Origin: an uncultured Prevotellaceae bacterium
GTDB taxonomy: Bacteria; Bacteroidota; Bacteroidia; Bacteroidales; Bacteroidaceae
DNA: 17,712 nt
Direction: 5' to 3'
Assembly: GCA_937902455.1 (NCBI GenBank)
Contig: CALELI010000133.1
Location: 1 to 17,712 of the forward strand
Made by a program: the position numbers and the translations under genes. The notes under the pieces were generated by a model. That model saw only the letters and a list, made by a program, of their open reading frames with translations. It was not told the DNA's origin and ran no database searches. Of this stretch, positions 1-8,216 are shown one piece after another (positions within the stretch are counted from its first letter, which is position 1; the number at the start of each line of letters is the position of its first letter).

Positions 1-446
1 TACCCAGTCAGAATAGGACATGTGGAGATTTCCCGATTTATGCTTCTACAGGAATTGCAGAGTATCACAACAAATATAAGGTTGAGCCACCTTGTGTTGT
101 TACTGGAAGAAGTGGAACTATTGGAGATGTATTCTATATAGACAAAAGGTGTTGGCCTCTCAATACTACATTATGGGTAAAAGACTTTAAAGAAACCCCA
201 TCATTCTTCGTTTACTATAAGATGAAAGAACTTGAATTGGGAAAAACCGTGTCAGGATTTGCGGCGGTGCCTACATTAAATCGCAATGACGTACATATGA
301 TGGAATCAACTATTCCGCCAAAGAACATTCTATTTGACTTTGAAGGGAGAATAAAGATTCTCCATCATCATAAAGTAATAATGGAGCAAGAAACCTCAAA
401 ACTTTCCGAACTTCAATCTCTCTTATTAGCCAAGATGGGAAATTAA
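1..446 (+). CDS. hsdS: Type I restriction-modification specificity subunit HsdS (C-terminal part; 5' end outside window)
   Basis: The frame is open from base 3 with no start in the window, so only about the last 147 residues are visible. They match the second target-recognition domain and distal conserved region of HsdS. Landmarks are the YASTGIAEYHNKY-like opening, a VVTGRSGTIG segment typical of TRD cores, a WPLNTTLWV strand, the AVPTLNR motif before the conserved helix, and a final helix rich in Glu, Leu and Lys. HsdS chooses the DNA sequence recognised by the HsdM/HsdR complex. The hsdM gene is expected upstream, outside the window. An internal ATG at 222 is not the real start because the homology continues upstream of it. 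The DNA is AT-rich, like the next gene and unlike the housekeeping genes after 6778. Confidence 0.92.
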   Translation, partial: PSQNRTCGDFPIYASTGIAEYHNKYKVEPPCVVTGRSGTIGDVFYIDKRCWPLNTTLWVKDFKETPSFFVYYKMKELELGKTVSGFAAVPTLNRNDVHMMESTIPPKNILFDFEGRIKILHHHKVIMEQETSKLSELQSLLLAKMGN

Positions 447-467
447 ACCAATAATTAATAAACTCAC

Positions 468-1349
468 ATGAGAACCCGACTACAATTATCACAAATAAAG
501 GAAACATTAGACAGGGGTAAAACTTACATAGAAGTCTTTAAGGAGATAAAGGACCTCCAAGATATGTGTCAAAATATGGACAACACCAAGTTGTTGGAAT
601 ATATTCCTGTGAAAATTGTTGCTTGTTTCGAGCAGTTCTTTAGAGATGAATATCTTGAGATATTATATAATCCAAATACAAAGAAAAGACTAAAAGATAT
701 TGATTTATTTAAGAATGTAAAATATGATATTGATTTAATTGATGCGTTTAATGACAATACGATAACCATAGGGGAATATCTTTCAGATCTTGTTCCATGT
801 AGTAAATTAGAAGATATCAATAATGCACTGTCTCAACTGCTTGATATCAAATTTCTTCATGAGTTTGAGGTGAAATATGGCAACGATATATTTAAGTCAG
901 TAATTGAGGTTTTCAGGCTCAGGCATATTTATTGTCATGAAGCACCATTATGCGAAGATATTATTCCAGAAAAAGCTAAACAATTGATAGCAGATTCTTA
1001 TCAGTTTTTAGAATATTCCGATGATGTTATAAGAACAGCTTTGTACTTGGACTCCCCCAATTTAATTGATGAGTTGTCAATAGCAAAATGTAATTATTCG
1101 AAGGCCAATAGCGAATTGGAAGAATTGATTGAAAGGATTAAGTTTAAAACGAAAGAACGACCTTCATCATATTCCGATTTCGGCTATTTGAATAAGTGGA
1201 AAGAATACCGAGAAGAAAGAGCCAAATGTGATTCGTCTGTTGATAAAGACAACTATTTACCACTATATTATCAGAGGAGTTTAGAGCGAACGACAAAAAC
1301 TCTCATTATGGAATTGAAGGAAGATTTTAAATACGAATTAAGAAGATAA
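468..1349 (+). CDS. HEPN-domain protein with probable LprI/DUF1311-like C-terminal domain
   Basis: 293 aa, not assigned to a named family with certainty. Residues about 45-190 look like a HEPN domain. An early helix (about 48-66) contains FEQFF, and a later helix carries R152-H-I-Y-C-H157, the R-x4-H signature of HEPN RNases. Residues about 211-285 resemble the DUF1311/LprI lysozyme-inhibitor fold, with a WKEYREERAKC stretch (W244, C254), then LPLYYQRSLERTTK and a closing helix. There is no signal peptide, so a cytoplasmic location is expected although many LprI proteins are exported. It starts 21 nt after hsdS and sits inside the restriction locus, which suggests a defence or toxin role by association. 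The HEPN call is moderately secure; the LprI-like call rests on motif resemblance only. The gene is AT-rich, consistent with horizontal transfer. Confidence 0.7.
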   Translation: MRTRLQLSQIKETLDRGKTYIEVFKEIKDLQDMCQNMDNTKLLEYIPVKIVACFEQFFRDEYLEILYNPNTKKRLKDIDLFKNVKYDIDLIDAFNDNTITIGEYLSDLVPCSKLEDINNALSQLLDIKFLHEFEVKYGNDIFKSVIEVFRLRHIYCHEAPLCEDIIPEKAKQLIADSYQFLEYSDDVIRTALYLDSPNLIDELSIAKCNYSKANSELEELIERIKFKTKERPSSYSDFGYLNKWKEYREERAKCDSSVDKDNYLPLYYQRSLERTTKTLIMELKEDFKYELRR

Positions 1350-1400
1350 TTAATTACTGTCTTTGCTTTTAGCGAAGATGGGGCAATAAATACATCGCAA

Positions 1401-2405
1401 ATGAACGAAATCCAATTCATATTATATCAGCTGCCCGATGAAGAGGGTAAGGTCCAGGTCATCATCAAGGATGAAACCATTTGGGCTACGCAGAAGGCTA
1501 TGTCACAGTTGTTTAGCGTGGGCGTACCCGCCATTAGCAAGCATCTGAAGAATATTTTCGAGGAGAATGAATTAGATGCCGATGTGGTTGTTTCCAAAAT
1601 GGAAATAACCACTCAACACGGTGCCATAGAAGGAAAGACACAACGGAATGAAACCGCTTTTTATTCCCTCGATGCTGTCATTGCCGTAGGCTACCGCGTT
1701 TCATCGGCAAGAGCCACCAAGTTCCGCATTTGGGCAACCAAAGTCTTGAATGAGTTCATCCGAAAGGGCTTCGTGCTGGATGACAATCGGCTAAAGCAAG
1801 GAGAAAGGGTGTTCGGAAAAGATTATTTCCGTGAGTTGTTAGAAAGGGTTCGCTCCATCCGTGCCAGCGAACGACGTATCTGGCAGCAAATCACTGATAT
1901 TTATGCGGAATGCAGCATTGACTACGATAAGAATTCGCCTACCACACGGGATTTCTATGCGATGGTTCAGAATCGCTTCCATTATGCCATTACAGGGCAG
2001 ACGGCAGCAGAAATAATCTACACAAAAGCCGACCACAAGAAAGCCAACATGGGATTGACTACATGGAAAAATGCACCAAACGGTAGAATACTAAAATCGG
2101 ATGTCTCAATTGCAAAGAATTATCTTTCGGAACAAGAAATCAGAAAGTTGGAACGTGCTGTAACTGGATTTTTTGATTACATAGAAGACCTTATTGAAAA
2201 TGAGAATACATTCGATATGTCTCAATTTTCAGATAGCGTGAATGCCTTTCTTTCTTTCAGAAACTATAAAATATTGAAAGGGAAAGGAAGTGTGTCAAAA
2301 ACGGAAGCTGATGCAAAAGCCGAGAGTGAATACTGCATTTTTAACAAGACTCAACCTATTATTTCCGACTTTGACAGGGAAATCAAACGATTGAAAGGAG
2401 AATAA
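1401..2405 (+). CDS. RhuM family protein (virulence RhuM-like), restriction-locus accessory
   Basis: 334 aa. The N-terminal half matches the RhuM family closely. It has an IWATQKAMSQLF helix-turn-helix-like segment (about 27-38), then ISKHLKNIFEENEL, then FYSLDAVIAVGYRVSS and ATKFRIWATKVLNEFI, followed by GFVLDDNRLKQGE. RhuM proteins are often encoded between the subunit genes of type I restriction systems, as here, but their biochemical role is not established. A DNA-binding regulator is plausible from the N-terminal motif. The C-terminal part (about 180-334) contains an NRFHYAITG segment and a helix-rich end. The gene starts 51 nt after the HEPN gene and stops 4 nt before hsdR, so it is probably co-transcribed with hsdR. 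The last 350 bases are more AT-rich than the first part. Confidence 0.9.
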   Translation: MNEIQFILYQLPDEEGKVQVIIKDETIWATQKAMSQLFSVGVPAISKHLKNIFEENELDADVVVSKMEITTQHGAIEGKTQRNETAFYSLDAVIAVGYRVSSARATKFRIWATKVLNEFIRKGFVLDDNRLKQGERVFGKDYFRELLERVRSIRASERRIWQQITDIYAECSIDYDKNSPTTRDFYAMVQNRFHYAITGQTAAEIIYTKADHKKANMGLTTWKNAPNGRILKSDVSIAKNYLSEQEIRKLERAVTGFFDYIEDLIENENTFDMSQFSDSVNAFLSFRNYKILKGKGSVSKTEADAKAESEYCIFNKTQPIISDFDREIKRLKGE

Positions 2406-2409
2406 GCCT

Positions 2410-5400
2410 ATGTCACACTTTAACGAACATACGCTGGAGATGGCCATCATGGAACTGTTTGAGCAACAGGGCTACAGTTACATGAATGGCGAGACGATAC
2501 ACAAGGAGCAGACGGAGGTGCTGCTGCGTGTTGACTTGCGGATGTATCTGATGGATAGATATGCCCAAGAGGGAATCACACCTTTGGAGGTGGAGCGAGT
2601 CATTGCAAAGCTGACGGCAGACAATGGTGCTCCGCTCTACGAGCAGAACGCGCAGACGTATCGATTGATGACGGAGGGCTTCGCCATTAAGCGTGAGGAC
2701 GCTTCTCTGCCAGACCTGTTCGTGGAAGTGATAGACTTTAAGGACATAGACAAAAATATCTTCAAGGTTGTCAATCAACTGGAAATAAAGGGACAAGAGC
2801 GACGTATTCCTGACGGTATCGTCTATGTGAACGGTTTGCCCGTAGTGGTGCTTGAGTTCAAGAGTGCTGTAAAGGAGGATACCACCATCATGAATGCCTA
2901 TACACAGCTGACGGTGCGTTATCGCAGGGATATTCCAGAGCTGTTCCGTTATAATGCCTTTGTGGTCATCAGTGATGGTGTGAACAATAAATATGGAACG
3001 CTGTTTACGCCTTACGAGTTCTTCTATGCCTGGCGTAAGGTAGAGCGTACGGACAAGGCAAACGACGGTATCGATTCCCTGCACACCATGATGAAGGGAT
3101 TATTCCGTAAGGAGAGACTGCTGAGCGTGATGAAAGACTTTGTGCTCTTCCCTGATACATCTAAGAGTGAAAGGAAGATAGTTTGCCGCTATCCGCAGTT
3201 CTTCGCTACCCATCGTTTGTATGAAAATATTTTGGAACATTCGCACATCAACCTGCATGGTGATGGAAAGGGAGGAACATACTTCGGTGCAACAGGATGT
3301 GGTAAAAGCCTGACAATGATATTCCTTACACGTATGCTGATGCGTAGTCGCCATTTGGCAAGTCCTACTATCGTGTTGATAACAGACCGCACAGACTTGG
3401 ACGACCAGCTGTCGGCACAATTTGTGAATGCCAAGCAGTTTATCGGTGATGAAACGGTAGTAAATGTAGAGACACGCGAAGAGTTAGGTAAGATGTTGAG
3501 AGGAAGAAAGAGTGGAGGTGTATTCCTGACAACTATACAAAAGTTCAGCGAGGACATCAATCTGTTATCCGACCGTGCCAATATTATCTGCATCTCTGAT
3601 GAGGCTCACCGTTCGCAGACGAATATAGAACAGAATGTGACAATTACCGATAAGGGCGTGAGGCGCAGTTATGGCTTTGCCAAATATCTGCATGACTCGC
3701 TGCCTAATGCCACATACGTAGGCTTTACTGGTACACCAATTGATGCGACTATAGATGTGTTTGGAGATGTCGTAGATTCCTATACAATGACAGAATCGGT
3801 GGCTGATGGTATAACTCGCCGTATCGTTTATGAGGGAAGAGCCGCCAAGGTGTTTGCTGACCATAAGCAACTAGAGGCGATAGAGGCTTATTATAAGCAA
3901 TGTGCCGAACAGGGTGCCAATGAATATCAGATAGAAGAAAGCAAGAAAGCGGTGACGCAGATGAATAAGATTCTGGGTGACCCGAAGCGATTGGTTGTGG
4001 TGGCGCAAGATTTCGTTGAGCATTATGAAAAGCGAATAGAAGAAGGAAGCACCGTCTGCGGCAAGGCAATGTTTGTGTGCTCCAGTCGTGAAATAGCCTA
4101 CGACCTATATAAACAAATAGTTGCCTTGCGTCCCGAATGGGAAGAAAAGATTGGCTCAGAAGACCAAACACCAGTAGAGCGCATCCGACTCGTGATGACT
4201 CGTGAGAAGGATGATGACCCGAAACTGCGTGAGTTGATTGGTTCTGACGAAGATCGCAAGGCACTCGATGTGCTGTTTAAAAACCCCGACTCGAATTTCA
4301 AGATTGCTATCGTCGTGTCCATGTGGATAACAGGCTTTGATGTGCCATGTCTTGACACGATGTATATTGACAAGCCACTGCAGAAACACACGTTGGTACA
4401 GACCATTTCGAGAGTTAACCGTGTGTACGAGGGCAAGGACAAAGGACTGGTAGTTGACTACATTGGTATCAAGAGCAATATGAATAATGCACTGAAGCAA
4501 TATGCCGGCGATGGTGATATGGGTGACAATGTGGAAACCATCGAACAGAGCGTGACGATGGTGAAGGACGAGTTGGACATCTTGCACCGAATGTTTCATA
4601 CTTTCGATTACAGCAAGTTCTCTATGGGTACGCCATTGGAACAATTGGAATGCCTGAAACAGGCGGCAGAGTTTGTACAGGCTACAGAGAAAAACCAAAA
4701 CCTGTTTATGGGCCATGCAAAGAAACTGAAGTCTGCTTACAATCTCTGTTCCAATCATGAGGATATCAGCGATAAGGAACGTGAGGATATCCACTTCTTC
4801 ACGGGGGTGCGTTCTATCATCTACAAACTGACCAAAGGTGACGCTCCTGATGCTTCGCAGATGAACCGGAAAGTAAGCCAAATGATTGCAGAAGCCTTGC
4901 AATCGGATGGAGTGGAGGAAGTGGCTCAGGTAAATGCAAATACAAAAGATTTGGACTTACTGAGCGAAGACTACATGTCGAGGTTGGAAAAACTGAAGTT
5001 GCCTAATACTAAAGTGAAGTTAATGGAGAAACTGCTACGGACAGTTATCACCGACTTCAAGAAAGTAAACAAGATGAAGGGCGTGGACTTTACTAAGCGC
5101 CTGAATGCATTGGTACAGCGATATAATGACCGTAGCGACAATGCCGTATTTGCCGAAGAAGTGCTTAATGAAGTTGCCAAACAGATGGCAGAACTGCTGA
5201 AGGAGGTAAACAAAGAGAAGAAATCGTTCAAGGATTTAGGCATCACTTATGAGGAAAAGGCTTTTTACGATATTCTGAAAGAGATTGCTCACAAGTTCGG
5301 CTTTGAATATCCCGAGGATAAACTGTTGACACTGGCAGCTGCTGTGAAGAAGATGGTGGATGATAAGTCGAAATATACTGACTGGGCAAATCGTTCTGAC

Positions 5401-6072
5401 ATCAAGGCAGAGTTGCAGATGGACCTTATTCTGATACTTGCAGAACATGGTTACCCTCCGGTTCCGCAAGATGAGGTTTTCAAGGAAATCTTTGAGCAGG
5501 CAGAAAACTTTAAGAAATACGAACATGCTGATGAAGAAGATATTGTGAAAGGGACACCTGTCATCTCTATGTATCCCCGATTTGAGGATGACGAAATGAT
5601 GATAGCAGCTGAAGATATATTCATCTATGGCAGTATCCCTGTTGACTTGCCAAATACGAAACGTAAGGAGTTGACCAGTGGGAACTTGGATTTGGTTCTA
5701 ATGTACGCCATAGGTAGTAGTGCTCGCCAGAAGACGGAGACTGCCGGCAAAATTGCTTTGGGTATAAAAGAAGGAATGTTGAAGAACGAACAGATGGTCG
5801 CATACAAAAGCATTAAATACCTAATGTTCCATTATTGGAGCAATCCAAGGGCATATCTGTTGAATGGAAAACCTGTATTGGTTGATAAGGATGCTGTTCC
5901 GTCTGAATACCTAATCCGAATGGATAAGGATGCCGTAAAGTATCTGTTGTTGGATTATAATCTTCAGCAATCAGCAGATTTAGGAAATGTAAATATCCTA
6001 AAGACTCAGCGAAGAGGTGAAATCAGATACCTTCCATTTGTAACGACATTAAAAAGTATTGTAGATGAATAG
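2410..6072 (+). CDS. hsdR: Type I restriction endonuclease subunit R (HsdR) with unusual C-terminal extension
   Basis: 1220 aa. This is the ATP-dependent translocase and nuclease subunit of the type I restriction complex. The N-terminal nuclease domain shows the PD-(D/E)xK pattern: D135 in RIPDGIVYV, then E149-F-K151 in VVLEFKSA. The SF2 motor follows: Walker A GATGCGKS (293-300), ITDRTDLDDQ (about 324-333), DEAH (397-400), FTGTPI (439-444), TGFDVP (641-646) and QTISRVNR (664-671). A helical part ends in FKEIFEQAENFKKYE (1024-1038), where HsdR proteins of this type commonly stop. About 182 more residues (1039-1220) follow that I do not recognise. The frame is open throughout, and the motifs suggest an active enzyme. 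The stop overlaps the start of a truncated abiH-like gene. Confidence 0.96.
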   Translation: MSHFNEHTLEMAIMELFEQQGYSYMNGETIHKEQTEVLLRVDLRMYLMDRYAQEGITPLEVERVIAKLTADNGAPLYEQNAQTYRLMTEGFAIKREDASLPDLFVEVIDFKDIDKNIFKVVNQLEIKGQERRIPDGIVYVNGLPVVVLEFKSAVKEDTTIMNAYTQLTVRYRRDIPELFRYNAFVVISDGVNNKYGTLFTPYEFFYAWRKVERTDKANDGIDSLHTMMKGLFRKERLLSVMKDFVLFPDTSKSERKIVCRYPQFFATHRLYENILEHSHINLHGDGKGGTYFGATGCGKSLTMIFLTRMLMRSRHLASPTIVLITDRTDLDDQLSAQFVNAKQFIGDETVVNVETREELGKMLRGRKSGGVFLTTIQKFSEDINLLSDRANIICISDEAHRSQTNIEQNVTITDKGVRRSYGFAKYLHDSLPNATYVGFTGTPIDATIDVFGDVVDSYTMTESVADGITRRIVYEGRAAKVFADHKQLEAIEAYYKQCAEQGANEYQIEESKKAVTQMNKILGDPKRLVVVAQDFVEHYEKRIEEGSTVCGKAMFVCSSREIAYDLYKQIVALRPEWEEKIGSEDQTPVERIRLVMTREKDDDPKLRELIGSDEDRKALDVLFKNPDSNFKIAIVVSMWITGFDVPCLDTMYIDKPLQKHTLVQTISRVNRVYEGKDKGLVVDYIGIKSNMNNALKQYAGDGDMGDNVETIEQSVTMVKDELDILHRMFHTFDYSKFSMGTPLEQLECLKQAAEFVQATEKNQNLFMGHAKKLKSAYNLCSNHEDISDKEREDIHFFTGVRSIIYKLTKGDAPDASQMNRKVSQMIAEALQSDGVEEVAQVNANTKDLDLLSEDYMSRLEKLKLPNTKVKLMEKLLRTVITDFKKVNKMKGVDFTKRLNALVQRYNDRSDNAVFAEEVLNEVAKQMAELLKEVNKEKKSFKDLGITYEEKAFYDILKEIAHKFGFEYPEDKLLTLAAAVKKMVDDKSKYTDWANRSDIKAELQMDLILILAEHGYPPVPQDEVFKEIFEQAENFKKYEHADEEDIVKGTPVISMYPRFEDDEMMIAAEDIFIYGSIPVDLPNTKRKELTSGNLDLVLMYAIGSSARQKTETAGKIALGIKEGMLKNEQMVAYKSIKYLMFHYWSNPRAYLLNGKPVLVDKDAVPSEYLIRMDKDAVKYLLLDYNLQQSADLGNVNILKTQRRGEIRYLPFVTTLKSIVDE

Positions 6073-6136
6073 AATAGTTCTCATAGGAAATGGATTCGAC
6101 TTGGCTCATGGTCTTAAAACCTGTTTGAAAAGGTAA
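6065..6136 (+). pseudogene. AbiH-like abortive-infection gene, 5' remnant (23 codons)
   Basis: An ATG at 6065 overlaps the hsdR stop by 8 nt and encodes 23 residues containing VLIGNGFDLAHGLKT, the N-terminal nucleotide-binding-like signature of the AbiH family (IGNGFD...HGL.T). Homology breaks off just after the codons for LKT. The frame ends at TAA 6134-6136, whereas AbiH proteins are usually several hundred residues long. I see no continuation in any frame downstream, so this looks like the start of a deleted gene and not a frameshifted full copy. The overlap with hsdR suggests the ancestral genes were translationally coupled in one defence operon. The call rests on one short but distinctive motif. 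Confidence 0.6.
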
Positions 6137-6381
6137 AAAAAGGTCGCGAGAATTATTATGTCAATGTTCGTGTAATCTGTTTCTAAACTATATTGATTTA
6201 GCAGTACAAAGAACCAAAACGATTTTCAAATAACAATGTAATATCAGGGAACTTCAAAGAAACTCAAACACGCAAATTGCGTAAACTCAATCAGTTTGTT
6301 TCTTCACTCATTGTTTATTAGGCCATGGCGTTCAGGCGAGCACGCTCGGAGTCCGCATTGTTTACGCAGACAAAGAAAAAA
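6137..6381. other. Non-coding stretch at the edge of the restriction island
   Basis: I see no credible gene here. The plus strand has frequent stops. It includes a perfect 6-bp-arm palindrome (ACGCAA-A-TTGCGT, 6270-6282) and, on the minus strand just past the tRNA terminator, a short open stretch (about 6322-6381) that reads ADSERARLNAMA before a stop. This is too short and too close to the terminator to call as a gene. The segment probably includes the breakpoint where the abiH-like gene and perhaps other island DNA were lost. Confidence 0.5.
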
Positions 6382-6405
6382 GCACTTGCGACTGCTCGCA
6401 AGTGC
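6382..6405 (-). terminator. Rho-independent terminator of the tRNA operon
   Basis: A perfect 10-bp stem, GCACTTGCGA paired with TCGCAAGTGC, encloses a 4-nt loop. On the minus strand it is followed directly by six T residues (complement of 6376-6381), the classic order for an intrinsic terminator. It lies 14 nt past the 3' end of tRNA-Met. Confidence 0.9.
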
Positions 6406-6419
6406 CTGACTTTTCAGTG

Positions 6420-6493
6420 TGGACCAGCCTGGGCTTGAACCAGGGACCTCCAGATTATGAGTCTGTTGCTCTAACCAACTGAGCTACAAGTCC
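6420..6493 (-). tRNA. tRNA-Met (CAT anticodon; could be tRNA-Ile2)
   Basis: A full cloverleaf reads on the minus strand. The acceptor is GGACTTG paired with CTGGTCC, with a G-U pair and one U-U mismatch. The D-stem is GCTC/GAGC, the anticodon loop CTCATAA has anticodon CAT, and the T-arm is CCTGG-TTCAAGC-CCAGG. The discriminator is A, and the 3' CCA is not encoded. The anticodon stem lacks the three G-C pairs of initiator tRNA, so it is either elongator tRNA-Met or the lysidine-modified tRNA-Ile(CAU). The sequence alone does not settle which. Confidence 0.93.
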
Positions 6494-6531
6494 TTTCCAC
6501 GTGCTTTGTTGTGGCACAACACATTTTTGAG

Positions 6532-6603
6532 TTGGGCTACCTAGAGTCGAACTAGGCTCTTCAGAACCAAAATCTGACGTGTTAGCCGATATACTATAGC
6601 CCA
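6532..6603 (-). tRNA. tRNA-Gln (TTG anticodon)
   Basis: The minus strand folds with acceptor TGGGCTA/TAGCCCA, anticodon stem TCAGA/TCTGA, loop TTTTGGT with anticodon TTG, and T-arm CCTAG-TTCGACT-CTAGG. The discriminator is A and CCA is not encoded. The T1-A72 first pair is usual for tRNA-Gln. The D-stem (GTAT against ACAC) has one A-C mismatch. It lies 38 nt upstream of the tRNA-Met and shares its promoter and terminator. Confidence 0.92.
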
Positions 6604-6636
6604 ATCCTCAGATAGCACTTTTTCAAAATGCGGTTG

Positions 6637-6644
6637 CAAAGGTA
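6637..6644 (-). promoter_or_regulatory. Promoter -7 box (TAnnTTTG) for the tRNA-Gln/Met operon
   Basis: The minus strand reads TACCTTTG, matching the Bacteroidetes -7 consensus TAnnTTTG, 33 nt upstream of the 5' end of tRNA-Gln. No convincing -33 TTG element is seen at the usual spacing, so the call rests on the -7 box and position. Confidence 0.65.
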
Positions 6645-6751
6645 CGAAATAAAAACGATATTAGATGCTTTTTCCGTAACATTTTTTATGTTTTTAATCT
6701 TAAATTATGCTAATTGGGAGAATATTTGATACATCTTTGGATTTTATTTAG

Positions 6752-6759
6752 TATATTTG
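6752..6759 (+). promoter_or_regulatory. Promoter -7 box (TAnnTTTG) for the psd-queA operon
   Basis: TATATTTG matches the Bacteroidetes -7 consensus and lies 18 nt before the psd ATG, which implies a leader of only about 10-15 nt. TTTG sequences upstream occur at spacings of 12 and 23 nt, neither ideal, so the -33 element is uncertain. The box argues against the upstream TTG at 6757 as a start codon, because that codon lies inside it. Confidence 0.7.
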
Positions 6760-6777
6760 CACGAAATTAGTAATGTT

Positions 6778-7479
6778 ATGGGAAGTAAATCTGTAATCCA
6801 CAACAAGAGAAGGAACAACATCCGCCTGCACAGCGAGGGCAAAGAGACTCTGATTATCGCCACCATGGTGATTGCAGTGATTCTGTATGTCTGTGTACAC
6901 GTGATTGGTATGGCATGGTACTCATGGCTTATAATCATTGTGTTTGCAGTAGTGTACGGCATATTGCTGAACTTCTTCAGGTGTCCTATACGTATGTTCC
7001 AGGGTCCTACTACCGAGACGATTGTGGCTCCTGCCGACGGTCATGTAGTGGTGATCGAGGAGGTGAACGAGGATGAATACTTTCATGACAAGAGAATTAT
7101 GGTGAGTATTTTCATGAGCCTGACAAATGTCCATGCCAACTGGGTGCCTTGTGACGGCAGGATCATCAAGGTCGGTCATCAGGATGGTAATTTCATGAAG
7201 GCCTATCTGCCAAAGGCAAGCACGGAGAACGAGCGTTCGATGGTGGTAATCAAGACTCCTCACGGTCAGGAGGTGATGGTGAGACAGGTTGCCGGTGCAA
7301 TGGCACGAAGGATTGTGACCTACGTGGAAGAAGGCATGGACTGCTATATTGACGACCACCTTGGATTCATCAAGTTTGGTTCGAGGGTGGACGTGTATCT
7401 TCCGTTAGGTACCGACATTCAGGTGAAGATGGGTCAGGCAACGACTGGTGACGAAACTATTATAGCGCAACTGAAATGA
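6778..7479 (+). CDS. psd: Phosphatidylserine decarboxylase proenzyme
   Basis: 233 aa from the ATG at 6778. It decarboxylates phosphatidylserine to phosphatidylethanolamine at the inner membrane. Two hydrophobic segments (about 25-41 and 45-64) are followed by RCPIR and the APADGHV block with D87, then the NVHANW segment with H119. Near the C-terminus is FGSRVD with G201-S202, where this short (archaeal-type) Psd family self-cleaves to create the pyruvoyl group. The length fits that family. An in-frame TTG at 6757 would add seven residues but falls within the promoter box. The TGA overlaps the pssA ATG (ATGA), so the two enzymes of the PE pathway are probably translationally coupled. Confidence 0.95.
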   Translation: MGSKSVIHNKRRNNIRLHSEGKETLIIATMVIAVILYVCVHVIGMAWYSWLIIIVFAVVYGILLNFFRCPIRMFQGPTTETIVAPADGHVVVIEEVNEDEYFHDKRIMVSIFMSLTNVHANWVPCDGRIIKVGHQDGNFMKAYLPKASTENERSMVVIKTPHGQEVMVRQVAGAMARRIVTYVEEGMDCYIDDHLGFIKFGSRVDVYLPLGTDIQVKMGQATTGDETIIAQLK

Positions 7480-8216
7480 GAAAACATATTCCAAATATGA
7501 TTACCTGCTGCAACCTTATCTGTGGTTGCATTGCCGCAGGAGCTGGATTCCATAATAATTTTGCTACTGCCTTCCTTTTCATCCTCCTGGGAGCCGTGTT
7601 TGATTTCTTCGACGGCATGGTTGCCCGGAAACTGGGCGTATCGGGACCTATGGGCGTGGAACTGGACAGCCTGGCTGACGTAGTGACCTTCGGAGTGGCT
7701 CCCGCTTCGATGGTCTTCACCATGGCCACCCAGATATGCTATCCTTCGTTCATGTACAGCAAGTTCTTCTTCGTGCTTGTGCCATACACAGCATTCCTCA
7801 TCCCGGCCTTCTCTGCTCTACGACTTGCAAAGTTCAATCTCGACGACAGACAGCACGAGACTTTCATCGGAATGCCAACTCCTGCCAATGCCCTGTTCTG
7901 GAGTGCACTTATCTTCAGCAGTATAGATTACCTGAAATCGCCTATGTTCAATGCCCTGTGGCTGGTGCTGTTCATCATCATGTTCTGCTGGCTGCTGGTG
8001 AGCGAAGTTCCTATGTTCAGCCTGAAGTTCAGGAACCTGGGATGGGAAGGCAACAAGGTGAGATGGATATACATCATCATGGTTGCAGTAATCATGTTGC
8101 TTTTCGCTGTCAGTGCTGACGGACATATCTGGAAAATGCTGGCAAGAGGTCTTGCCTGTTCTGTAGGGTTGTATGTGGTGATTTGTTTAGTGCAGTTGAA
8201 ATGTTCCAGATCCTGA
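7476..8216 (+). CDS. pssA: CDP-diacylglycerol--serine O-phosphatidyltransferase
   Basis: 246 aa integral membrane enzyme that makes phosphatidylserine from CDP-diacylglycerol and serine, the substrate of the Psd encoded just upstream. The CDP-alcohol phosphatidyltransferase signature D-G-x2-A-R-x8-G-x3-D-x3-D is complete: D46 G47, A50 R51, G60, D64, D68. Several hydrophobic spans follow across the length, including about 90-110, 130-160 and 185-240. The start overlaps psd by 4 nt, and the end overlaps the DUF4834 gene by 16 nt. Confidence 0.95.
   Translation: MRKHIPNMITCCNLICGCIAAGAGFHNNFATAFLFILLGAVFDFFDGMVARKLGVSGPMGVELDSLADVVTFGVAPASMVFTMATQICYPSFMYSKFFFVLVPYTAFLIPAFSALRLAKFNLDDRQHETFIGMPTPANALFWSALIFSSIDYLKSPMFNALWLVLFIIMFCWLLVSEVPMFSLKFRNLGWEGNKVRWIYIIMVAVIMLLFAVSADGHIWKMLARGLACSVGLYVVICLVQLKCSRS

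Noticed and set aside
2413..3084. 223-aa minus-strand frame inside hsdR
   Set aside because: Shadow of the HsdR nuclease domain. The plus strand carries the PD-(D/E)xK motif at the same place.
6270..6282. Palindrome ACGCAA-A-TTGCGT as an integrase attachment site
   Set aside because: No integrase gene, no direct repeat of a tRNA 3' end, and the arms are only 6 bp. There is not enough to call an att site.
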